NCBI GenBank assembly: GCA_023458215.1
Contig: JAEXAJ010000190.1
Span: 1-40,560, forward strand
Length of the DNA stretch: 40,560 nt
Source: Bacteroidota bacterium
Lineage (GTDB): Bacteria > Bacteroidota > Bacteroidia > Bacteroidales > Bacteroidaceae
Reading direction: 5' to 3'
The notes below the pieces were generated by a model, which saw only the letters and a program-made list of their open reading frames with translations, did no database searches and was not told where the DNA came from. Both the position numbers and the translations under genes were made by a program. Shown here piece after piece: positions 31,157-38,774 of the stretch; position 1 is the stretch's first letter, and each line of letters opens with the position of its first letter.

Positions 31157-31567
31157 ATGGAAAAAAAATGGTACGTAACATATTTCTTGCTATTCATCAG
31201 CATAGTTATGCTGGTGGTACCTGTTATTCCTCATCATCACCATGCAGACGGATTGATTTGCATGAAAAACGATATTACGACCGATTGTTGTAAACAAAAT
31301 CATAATCCGGAAAACGACCACTGCTGTAGCGATACGGGATGTGTTACCACGCATTTCTTCCAGCGTTCACCCAGCACAGACAATGATGCATGGGCGAATC
31401 CCGACACTTTATGGGTCGCTACCTTCTACCTTGAACCTCTCCTCAGGTTATTGGCCGTACCGGAGGTCAACTTAAAAAGACAAGATAATGTCTATTTAGA
31501 ATCCCTTCATGGCACGTTTATCACACGTGCCACCGGACTTCGTGCGCCTCCTTCTGTTCTTGCTTAA
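31157..31567 (+). CDS. Small His/Cys-rich exported or membrane-anchored protein (DUF6769-like)
   Basis: The 136-residue product starts MEKKWYVTYFLLFISIVMLVVPVIP, a signal anchor or signal peptide. HHHHADG follows immediately, then six cysteines in a short stretch (C..CC..CC..C, residues about 36-59) with further His. This looks like a metal-binding segment facing the periplasm. The C-terminal half (TLWVATFYLEPLLRLLAVPEVNLKRQDNVYLES) is amphipathic, ending in TRATGLRAPPSVLA, a tail commonly seen in small Bacteroides proteins encoded next to metal efflux systems. A metal-sensing or metal-trapping role is inferred from composition and neighbours only. ATG 31157 follows the promoter; the longer frame from 31073 overlaps the previous gene and the promoter. 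Confidence 0.75.
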   Translation: MEKKWYVTYFLLFISIVMLVVPVIPHHHHADGLICMKNDITTDCCKQNHNPENDHCCSDTGCVTTHFFQRSPSTDNDAWANPDTLWVATFYLEPLLRLLAVPEVNLKRQDNVYLESLHGTFITRATGLRAPPSVLA

Positions 31568-31603
31568 CCGGTGCCGGCGTGTCGCCAGAGACAGGTTTCC
31601 ATT

Positions 31604-31645
31604 CGGTATGGGCATGATTGCAACTTAGTTGTACTCATCATACCG
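31604..31645. promoter_or_regulatory. Interrupted inverted repeat upstream of the adaptor gene
   Basis: CGGTATG (31604-31610) pairs with CATACCG (31639-31645). Inside it, ATGA/TCAT and CAAC/GTTG can pair too, giving a long imperfect hairpin that ends just before the -7 box TAATTTTG (31646-31653). Confidence 0.5.
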
Positions 31646-31653
31646 TAATTTTG
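31646..31653 (+). promoter_or_regulatory. -7 box of the RND adaptor gene
   Basis: TAATTTTG fits TAnnTTTG, 35 bases before the ATG. The -33 position lies in the inverted repeat and has no TTTG, suggesting an activated or repressed promoter additional to the one at 31105. Confidence 0.45.
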
Positions 31654-31688
31654 CATTCAATTTAATAAGTAAGAACAAAAATATCATC

Positions 31689-32936
31689 ATGAAAAAAGTT
31701 ATTTTCATGGGAGTCGTTGGATTATTCCTATTAGGCTCCTGTAATAGTAAGTCCGCTGAAAGTCACGAAGGACATAACCACGGAACAGAAGAAAGTTGCT
31801 CAGGCGATCATAACCATGAAAGCGAAGGACACAATCACGAAGCTGAAGGACACAATCACGAAGCCGAAGGTGACGGTCACAATCATGAGGCAGAAAGCAG
31901 TCATGCCAGCGGTAGTGACGAAATAATTCTGCCACCTGCCAAAGCACAAGCAGCCGGTGTAGAAGTCAGTACCATCGAGCCGGGTTCGTTTAATCAAGTA
32001 ATCAAAACAAGCGGTCAGGTAATGGCTGCACAAGGCGACGAGAGTGTTGCAGTAGCTACAGTAGCAGGAGTAGTTTCGTTCAGAGGAAAAGTTATTGAAG
32101 GTATGAGTGTCAACAAAGGTACTCCACTCGTAGTTTTATCTTCCAAGAATATGGCGGATGGCGATCCGGTACAAAGAGCGCGTATAGCTTACGAAGTTTC
32201 CAAAAAAGAGTATGAACGTATGAAGGCACTTGTAGGAAACAAGATTGTATCCGAGAAAGATTTTGCACAAGCTGAACAAGCGTATGAAAATGCTCGTATC
32301 AGTTATGAAGCAGTTGCCAAAAACCATTCAGCCAGCGGTCAGGCTGTAACTTCTCCTATCAGTGGATATGTTAAGAGTTTGTTGGTAAAGGAAGGTGACT
32401 ACGTGCAAGTAGGGCAACCGCTAGTCAGCGTCACTCAGAACCGGAAGTTATTCCTCCGTGCCGATGTTTCCGAAAAATACTATCCTTATTTAAGTACAAT
32501 CGGTTCGGCTAACTTCTGTACTCCTTATAATAATAAGGTATATACACTGAAAGAGTTGGGTGGGCGAATGCTTTCATACGGCAAAGCATCAGGTGAGAAT
32601 GGCTATTATGTGCCCGTTACCTTTGAATTCGACAACAAAGGAGATGTTATTCCCGGATCGTTCGTAGAAGTATTCTTACTCTCCTCCCCTATGGAAAACG
32701 TTCTCTCCGTTCCAAATAGTGCATTGACCGAAGAGCAAGGTAGCTTCTTCATCTATCTGCAACTGGATGAAGAAGGTTATAAGAAGCAACTGGTGACTCT
32801 TGGTGCAAACAACGGTGAAAGCGTACAAATCCTTTCCGGTATAAAAGCAGGCGACCGCGTAGTAACCAAGGGAGCCTATCAGGTGAAACTGGCATCTGCA
32901 TCGAATGCAATACCGGCACATAGTCATGAACACTAA
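31689..32936 (+). CDS. RND efflux periplasmic adaptor (CusB/CzcB type) with His-rich N-terminal repeats
   Basis: The signal peptide MKKVIFMGVVGLFLLGSC gives a lipoprotein with Cys18. Residues about 25-75 are a His/Glu-rich tract with repeated EGHNHEA units, encoded by 21-base direct repeats around 31825-31890. Such tracts are typical of adaptors for Zn, Co, Cd or Cu pumps and could hand metal to the pump. The adaptor core has the lipoyl-like halves (VAGVVSFRGKVIEGMSVNKGTPLVVLSS; SPISGYVKSLLVKEGDYVQVGQPLVSV) around a short hairpin (VSKKEYERMKALVGNKIVSEKDFAQAEQAYENARISYEAV). Beta-barrel and membrane-proximal domains follow, and the C-terminus again ends in His (HSHEH). First of three genes of a tripartite heavy-metal exporter. 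Confidence 0.92.
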   Translation: MKKVIFMGVVGLFLLGSCNSKSAESHEGHNHGTEESCSGDHNHESEGHNHEAEGHNHEAEGDGHNHEAESSHASGSDEIILPPAKAQAAGVEVSTIEPGSFNQVIKTSGQVMAAQGDESVAVATVAGVVSFRGKVIEGMSVNKGTPLVVLSSKNMADGDPVQRARIAYEVSKKEYERMKALVGNKIVSEKDFAQAEQAYENARISYEAVAKNHSASGQAVTSPISGYVKSLLVKEGDYVQVGQPLVSVTQNRKLFLRADVSEKYYPYLSTIGSANFCTPYNNKVYTLKELGGRMLSYGKASGENGYYVPVTFEFDNKGDVIPGSFVEVFLLSSPMENVLSVPNSALTEEQGSFFIYLQLDEEGYKKQLVTLGANNGESVQILSGIKAGDRVVTKGAYQVKLASASNAIPAHSHEH

Positions 32937-32940
32937 TCTA

Positions 32941-33023
32941 GTTATGAGTTATTAGTTATAAGTTATTTGCTGATGAAATAATACAGCATGGTAACTTAAT
33001 AACTCATAACTTATAACTTATAA
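32941..33023. repeat. A/T-rich inverted repeat with tandem-word arms (element C)
   Basis: The left arm (32941-32966) and right arm (32992-33023) are near-perfect complements made of repeats of the word agttata/ataact. The core starts atttgctgat, as in the element at 138-222, and ends with gcatggtaac, as in the element at 2294-2358. It lies between adaptor and pump genes. Confidence 0.7.
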
Positions 33024-33034
33024 CTAAAAGAATC

Positions 33035-36000
33035 ATGTTAAACAAGATAATACATTTTTCCCTTCATAACCGTATCTTGGTGCTGGTAGCATCGGTACTG
33101 TTATTAATTGGCGGTACTTACATCGCCATGAATACGGAAGTGGATGTGTTCCCGGATCTCAATGCACCAACGGTCGTTATTATGACCGAAGCAAACGGTA
33201 TGGCAGCTGAGGAGGTGGAACAATTAGTTACTTTTCCGGTAGAAACTGCTGTAAACGGTGCAACGGGTGTGCGTCGGGTACGTTCCTCGTCGACTAATGG
33301 TTTTTCGGTAGTATGGGTAGAATTTGACTGGGATACGGATATTTACCTGGCTCGTCAGATTGTTAGTGAGAAGTTGGCCGTTGTCGGCGAATCATTGCCT
33401 GCCAATGTGGGTAAACCGACTTTGGGGCCGCAGTCCTCCATCCTTGGCGAAATGCTGATTGTAGGATTGACGGCAGACTCTACTTCGATGCTGGATCTAC
33501 GCACACTTGCCGACTGGACAATACGTCCCCGACTACTCTCTACAGGCGGTGTGGCACAAGTTGCCGTGTTGGGTGGAGATATTAAGGAATATCAAGTGCA
33601 ATTAGACCCCGAACGTATGCGCCATTACGGAATTACTTTGGACGAAGTAATGACTGTTACCCGCGAGATGAACCTGAATGCCAATGGCGGCGTATTGTAC
33701 GAATATGGCAACGAATATATTGTGCGCGGAGTGCTATCTACCGACAAAATAGATCAGATAGCCAAAGCTGTGATACGTGGCAACGGAGCATCGGGTGCTC
33801 CCATACTTCTGGAAGATATTGCAGACGTTCAAATAGGTGCAAAACTGCCTAAGTTGGGTACGGCTTCGGTACGAGGGAAAGCTGCCGTGCTGATGACAGT
33901 TACCAAGCAACCTTCTACAAGTACCCTGGAACTGACCGATAAACTGGAAGCTTCGTTAAAAGACTTACAAAAGAACTTGCCACCCGATGTAAAAATATCG
34001 ACAGACATCTTCCGCCAAAGCCGGTTCATTGAGAGTTCTATCGGTAATGTTCAAAAGTCACTTCTCGAAGGAGGTATTTTTGTAGTTATTGTTCTCTTCC
34101 TGTTCCTTGCCAATGTTCGCACGACTGTGATTTCATTGGTGACACTGCCTTTGTCACTGATTGCTTCCTTGCTGGCACTCCATTATATGGGTTTCACCAT
34201 CAACACGATGAGTCTTGGAGGTATGGCAATTGCTATCGGTTCGCTGGTAGACGATGCCATTGTCGACGTTGAGAACGTTTACAAACGCTTGAGGGAAAAC
34301 CGTCTGAAACCAGCCGAAGAACGGCTTAAAGTATTGGATGTAGTATTCAATGCCTCGAAAGAGGTACGTATGCCTATCCTGAACTCTACGCTTATTATTA
34401 TTGTAAGCTTTGTTCCGTTGTTCTTCCTGAGCGGTATGGAGGGTAGAATGCTGGTACCCCTGGGTATTGCCTTTATTGTTGCATTAGCTGCTTCGACTAT
34501 CGTTGCATTGACAGTAACTCCTGTGCTTTGCTCTTACTTATTAGGAAAAGAAAAGATCAAAGAGAAAAATTCGAACGGTGATTCTGTGGTAGCCCGCAAA
34601 ATGAAAGAATGGTATTCTACCGCACTGACTTTCGTTTTGGGGCACAAGAAAAGTGTGCTAGGAGGTACCATCGGATTATTTGTCGTTGCACTTATTTGCT
34701 TCTTTACATTGGGGCGTTCGTTCCTTCCGCCATTTAACGAAGGATCGTTTACCATCAATATCTCTTCGCTTCCGGGTATCTCATTGGAAGAAAGTGACAA
34801 GATGGGACATCGTGCCGAGGAATTACTTCTTACAATTCCCGAAATACAAACCGTTGCCCGTAAAACGGGACGTGCCGAGCTGGACGAGCATGCATTGGGC
34901 GTAAATGTTTCTGAAATAGAGGCTCCGTTTGAATTGAAAGACCGTTCACGCAGCGAGATGTTGGCTGAAGTACGTGAAAAGCTAGGTACAATTATAGGAG
35001 CCAATATTGAAATCGGACAACCTATCAGCCACCGTATCGATGCTATGCTATCCGGTACGAAAGCAAACATCGCTATCAAGTTGTTTGGCGACGATCTGAA
35101 CCGTATGTTTACATTAGGCAACGAAATAAAAGGTGCTATTCAGGACATTCCCGGCATTGCCGACCTGAATGTAGAGCAACAGATAGAACGTCCGCAGCTC
35201 ATTATATCTCCCAAACGCGAGATGCTTGCCAAGTATGGTATCTCATTGCCCGAGTTTTCTGAGTTCGTCAATGTCTGCCTGGCGGGTGAAGCCGTTTCGC
35301 AGGTTTACGAAAAAGGTAAGAGTTTTGACCTGACTGTACGTGTGAAAGACGATCTTCGTGATGAAATGGAAAAGATTCGCAACCTTATGATCGATACGAA
35401 CGACGGGCAGAAAGTTCCTTTGAACTACGTAGCGGAGGTTCGCTCGGCGATGGGACCGAATACCATCAGCCGCGAGAATGTAAAGCGCAAGATTGTGATT
35501 TCTGCCAACGTAGCCGATCGTGACTTGCGAAGCGTAGTCAACGATATTCAAGACCGGGTGGATCAGGAAATCAAGCTACCGGAAGGTTATCACATCGAAT
35601 ATGGCGGTCAGTTTGAAAGCGAGCAGGCAGCCAGCCGTACGTTGGCATTGACTTCATTCATGTCTATTGTAGTTATCTTCCTGCTACTCTATCACGAATT
35701 CCGTAGCGTGAAGGAAAGCGCTATCATCCTCATCAACCTGCCATTGGCATTGATTGGTGGTGTATTTGCACTGCTTATCACGACCGGAGAGGTCAGCATT
35801 CCGGCTATTATCGGTTTCATATCATTGTTCGGTATAGCTACCCGAAACGGTATGTTGCTTATCAGCCATTACAACCATCTGCAACAAGAAGAAGGTTATA
35901 GTGTGTACGACAGTGTAATCCGCGGTTCGATGGATCGTCTGAACCCCATCCTGATGACTGCTTTATCATCGGCATTGGCATTAATCCCTCTTGCTTTGAG

Positions 36001-36154
36001 CGGTACCCTGCCCGGAAACGAGATACAGAGTCCCATGGCAAAGGTTATTTTGGGTGGGCTTTTAACCTCTACATTCCTGAACGGTTTCATCATTCCGATT
36101 GTTTATCTGATGATGAAAGCCTCTCCTAAACCCTCTATGGAGGAGAAGGAGTAA
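33035..36154 (+). CDS. Heavy-metal efflux RND transporter (CusA/CzcA family)
   Basis: This 1039-residue proton-driven inner-membrane pump has the first helix at residues 10-30, DVFPDLNAPTVVI and VEQLVTFPVETAVNGATGVRRVRS, all hallmarks of HME-RND proteins. The fourth helix contains the proton-relay acidic residues in IAIGSLVDDAIVDVENVYKRL. That motif is unlike CzcA (DFG...DGAVVxVEN) and closer to the Cu/Ag or uncharacterised HME subgroups, so the metal is left open. The second half repeats the porter and membrane domains (NLPLALIGGVFALLI; FISLFGIATRNGMLLISHYNHL). The C-terminus SPKPSMEEKE is encoded by a small imperfect palindrome. It works with the adaptor before it and the TolC-like protein after it (29-base gap). 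Confidence 0.95.
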   Translation: MLNKIIHFSLHNRILVLVASVLLLIGGTYIAMNTEVDVFPDLNAPTVVIMTEANGMAAEEVEQLVTFPVETAVNGATGVRRVRSSSTNGFSVVWVEFDWDTDIYLARQIVSEKLAVVGESLPANVGKPTLGPQSSILGEMLIVGLTADSTSMLDLRTLADWTIRPRLLSTGGVAQVAVLGGDIKEYQVQLDPERMRHYGITLDEVMTVTREMNLNANGGVLYEYGNEYIVRGVLSTDKIDQIAKAVIRGNGASGAPILLEDIADVQIGAKLPKLGTASVRGKAAVLMTVTKQPSTSTLELTDKLEASLKDLQKNLPPDVKISTDIFRQSRFIESSIGNVQKSLLEGGIFVVIVLFLFLANVRTTVISLVTLPLSLIASLLALHYMGFTINTMSLGGMAIAIGSLVDDAIVDVENVYKRLRENRLKPAEERLKVLDVVFNASKEVRMPILNSTLIIIVSFVPLFFLSGMEGRMLVPLGIAFIVALAASTIVALTVTPVLCSYLLGKEKIKEKNSNGDSVVARKMKEWYSTALTFVLGHKKSVLGGTIGLFVVALICFFTLGRSFLPPFNEGSFTINISSLPGISLEESDKMGHRAEELLLTIPEIQTVARKTGRAELDEHALGVNVSEIEAPFELKDRSRSEMLAEVREKLGTIIGANIEIGQPISHRIDAMLSGTKANIAIKLFGDDLNRMFTLGNEIKGAIQDIPGIADLNVEQQIERPQLIISPKREMLAKYGISLPEFSEFVNVCLAGEAVSQVYEKGKSFDLTVRVKDDLRDEMEKIRNLMIDTNDGQKVPLNYVAEVRSAMGPNTISRENVKRKIVISANVADRDLRSVVNDIQDRVDQEIKLPEGYHIEYGGQFESEQAASRTLALTSFMSIVVIFLLLYHEFRSVKESAIILINLPLALIGGVFALLITTGEVSIPAIIGFISLFGIATRNGMLLISHYNHLQQEEGYSVYDSVIRGSMDRLNPILMTALSSALALIPLALSGTLPGNEIQSPMAKVILGGLLTSTFLNGFIIPIVYLMMKASPKPSMEEKE

Positions 36155-36183
36155 ATTTACTCACTAATTCAGAATATTTATAT

Positions 36184-37404
36184 ATGAAAAAGATTATATT
36201 AGTCACATTTATAGCCTGTATCCTTCCTTTTTCCCTCTCTTTTGGAGAGGGGCAGGATGGGAGTATTGATGACGTACTTCAGCAGATTGAGATGAATAAT
36301 AAAGAGCTGAAAGCCAATTCCCAGCTCATCTCTTCGCAGAAGTTGGAAAACAAAACGGTGAATAATCTGCCTGACCCTACTTTATCTTACGCCCACCTTT
36401 GGGATTCAAAGAATAGTAATGAAACCGTAGGTGAATTGATCGTTTCACAGAGTTTTGACTTCCCTACTCTCTATGCAACCCGTGGAAAGATGAACCGCTT
36501 CAAGACGGGAGCGCTTGACGCACAAGCAACCGCTTTTCGCCAACAGATTCTACTTCAAGCTAAAGAAATCTGCTTGGATATCATCATGTTGCAACGCCAG
36601 CAAACTTTACTCAGCGAACGTTTGAAGAATGCCGAAGACCTTTCTGCCATGTATGCCAAACGTTTGGCTACAGGTGATGCCAATGTGTTGGAAACGAATA
36701 AGATCAATTTAGAGTTGCTGAATGTACGCACAGAAGCTCGCATGAACGAAACGGCTTTGAACAATAAGTTGAAGGAACTCACAGCATTAAATGGCAATCA
36801 ACCTTTATCGATTGGTAACCGTCCTACCGCCGAAGCAATCGGTTCGATGGATTATCCGGTGGTTCCGTTGCCTACAGATTTCCAACAAGTCAGCGACGAG
36901 CTACTGGCTTCCGATGCTACTTTGCAATCATTCAACAGTGAAAGTGAAGCTGCCCGCAAGCAGATATCTGCAAGCAAGCAAGGTTGGCTGCCAAAACTGG
37001 AATTAGGTTACCGTCGTAATACAGAAAGCGGACATCCTTTGAATGGTGTTGTAGTGGGCTTTTCTTTCCCGATATTCGAGAATCGTAATAAAGTAAAGAT
37101 AGCCAAATCGCAAGCACTCAATATAGATTATCAGAAAGAGAATGCTGCACTACAAGCCAGTTCCGGCTTATGGCAACTTTATGAAGAAGCCCGTAATCTG
37201 CATACTTCTATGGAAGAATATGCGCGTACTTTTCAGCAACAACAAGACCTTGCTTTATTGAAGCAAGCCCTTGTAGGAGGACAAATCAGCATGATTGAGT
37301 ATTTTGTCGAGGTATCGGTGGTTTATCAAAGCAAAGCAAACCTGCTGCAATTGGAAAATCAATACCAGAAGGCGATGGCGCAGATATACAAAAGTAGACT
37401 ATAA
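36184..37404 (+). CDS. TolC-family outer-membrane efflux channel (CusC/CzcC type)
   Basis: The signal peptide starts MKKIILVTFIACILPFSLSFG. Two outer-membrane efflux protein repeats follow, rich in long helices (DVLQQIEMNNKELKANSQLISSQKLENK; AKEICLDIIMLQRQQTLLSERLKNAEDLSAMYAKRLATGDANVLETNK). In the second half come LGYRRNTESGHPLNGVVVGFSFPIFENRNKVKIAKSQ and LALLKQALVGGQISMIEYFVEVSVVYQSKANLLQLE. At 406 residues it is a normal length for CzcC-like channels. It trimerises in the outer membrane to complete the tripartite exporter. The codons after the signal peptide (36233-36251) form a CCCTCTC/GAGAGGG hairpin, unusual for this position. Last gene of the operon. Confidence 0.92.
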   Translation: MKKIILVTFIACILPFSLSFGEGQDGSIDDVLQQIEMNNKELKANSQLISSQKLENKTVNNLPDPTLSYAHLWDSKNSNETVGELIVSQSFDFPTLYATRGKMNRFKTGALDAQATAFRQQILLQAKEICLDIIMLQRQQTLLSERLKNAEDLSAMYAKRLATGDANVLETNKINLELLNVRTEARMNETALNNKLKELTALNGNQPLSIGNRPTAEAIGSMDYPVVPLPTDFQQVSDELLASDATLQSFNSESEAARKQISASKQGWLPKLELGYRRNTESGHPLNGVVVGFSFPIFENRNKVKIAKSQALNIDYQKENAALQASSGLWQLYEEARNLHTSMEEYARTFQQQQDLALLKQALVGGQISMIEYFVEVSVVYQSKANLLQLENQYQKAMAQIYKSRL

Positions 37405-37412
37405 TAAAAAGA

Positions 37413-37458
37413 ATAAGGGGTTGTTTGCCAATGTACAAACAACCCCTTATCCTCTTTT
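37413..37458. terminator. Bidirectional terminator between efflux operon and serpin
   Basis: ATAAGGGGTTGTTTG (37413-37427) pairs perfectly with 37436-37450, 8-base loop, followed by cctcttttt rightward and preceded by an A-run that serves leftward. Confidence 0.9.
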
Positions 37459-37474
37459 TACATCGTACTAATGT

Positions 37475-38704
37475 TTACAGCTTCGTCACTTTACCCATAA
37501 ACAAGATAGCTCCTGTACTTTTTTCTTTTATCATAAACACAAATGGACGATCAACATAGAAATTATAGGAACTGGAAGGTCCGGCACTTGTTTCTACCAT
37601 TCCACCAACTGTAACAGCCGCCGCTTCTGTACCTTCTTCATTCACATTTACAAAAGTAAACTGGCTTAAGATTCCAATAGATAAGTCAAACGCAGACATT
37701 TTTGAGAAGTCAGCTGCATCCGTGAAAGCATCTTTCATTCCTAATTCTATCATATCAGTTATTAAATCCTTATCATACTTCAATTCAAAACGGGGTAACT
37801 TGACATTCAGTACATTTGAGAATAACTTTCCATTCCATTCATTCCAATTTTCATAAGTCAACTTCGGCAAGCTTTCATCCAAAGTCTTGTTCTCGGCAGG
37901 CAAAAAGACTACCATACTAAATGCTTCATTTCCATAAGGAAGCTCAGCTATTGAGAAAAAATCGTTTTGAATATAATTAAAAGATTTCATTGATAAGTTC
38001 ATCATAGGAACTTCAGACTTACTACCATCTGCATTATTGAAGACTTCTTGTTTGGTATCTGATTTTTTGAATTGATTCTTCCAAATACCTTTAAAATAAA
38101 GAGCATTTAACAGGTACATGCGAACTTCTTCCGGAATCTCCTGAATCACTTCTTTAATGCAATTGTTAGTTTTCTCGATACACCACTGATTAATAATATC
38201 TATTGCTTTAGGAGATGCAAAGTCCAACTCTTGTACACGGGCATCGTACATCCTCTTATTCACATTCAGGAAATCATCGTATACACTAAAACCTTGCTTT
38301 AGCCAGATAGAATTAGCTATTCCTATCCGGGTAGTATTATCTAAATCGAGCAAAGCAGTTGCAAGCTTTTGATTATAGTTATTCATATCTTCCAATGAAT
38401 AATCAGTGAAACCCAAAGTACTTTTCATTTCGGCTAAGGTATTGCCAGATGCTCCATTAGCAATCATAGACAGGCAAAATGATGCACTCAACGGAGAAAC
38501 AAACAAATTAGGTTTCTTAGTTTCAGATGCACACACCTGAGTGAAAAAGCGGAAAGCAAAATCCGTTCCCGAATTTGTGATCTGCTGTTCTGTACGTGTA
38601 AGAATAATATCTTTACGAGGCTTAGGTTTCTGAGAATCTCCGTCACTTTGGCAAGCTGCAAGAATACTAAGTAGGCTTAAAGCAGCAATCGTTTTCTTTA
38701 GCAT
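37475..38704 (-). CDS. Serpin (serine protease inhibitor) lipoprotein
   Basis: The signal peptide MLKKTIAALSLLSILAAC ends at lipobox Cys18. The serpin fold follows: NLFVSPLSASFCLSMIANGASGNTLAEM, IANSIWLKQGF, YLLNALYFKGIWKNQF, and the C-terminal FYVDRPFVFMIKEKSTGAILFMGKV. The reactive-centre hinge reads EEGTEAAAVT from residue 356, matching the inhibitory consensus (small residues P12-P9), so it should inhibit rather than merely have the fold. Counting from the hinge puts P1-P1' at about Thr372-Ser373, pointing to elastase-like, not trypsin-like, targets. The position is approximate. A lipid anchor would place it on the cell envelope, to protect the bacterium from host or microbial proteases. 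ATG 38704 is chosen over TTG 38710. Same direction as, and 70 bases after, the rRNA methyltransferase gene. Confidence 0.93.
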   Translation of the reverse strand: MLKKTIAALSLLSILAACQSDGDSQKPKPRKDIILTRTEQQITNSGTDFAFRFFTQVCASETKKPNLFVSPLSASFCLSMIANGASGNTLAEMKSTLGFTDYSLEDMNNYNQKLATALLDLDNTTRIGIANSIWLKQGFSVYDDFLNVNKRMYDARVQELDFASPKAIDIINQWCIEKTNNCIKEVIQEIPEEVRMYLLNALYFKGIWKNQFKKSDTKQEVFNNADGSKSEVPMMNLSMKSFNYIQNDFFSIAELPYGNEAFSMVVFLPAENKTLDESLPKLTYENWNEWNGKLFSNVLNVKLPRFELKYDKDLITDMIELGMKDAFTDAADFSKMSAFDLSIGILSQFTFVNVNEEGTEAAAVTVGGMVETSAGPSSSYNFYVDRPFVFMIKEKSTGAILFMGKVTKL

Positions 38705-38774
38705 AAGCAATAGTATTAGTTTATATTATGGTTATATAATAGAAATGCTTACACTTAGGGAATACTGCATGCTT

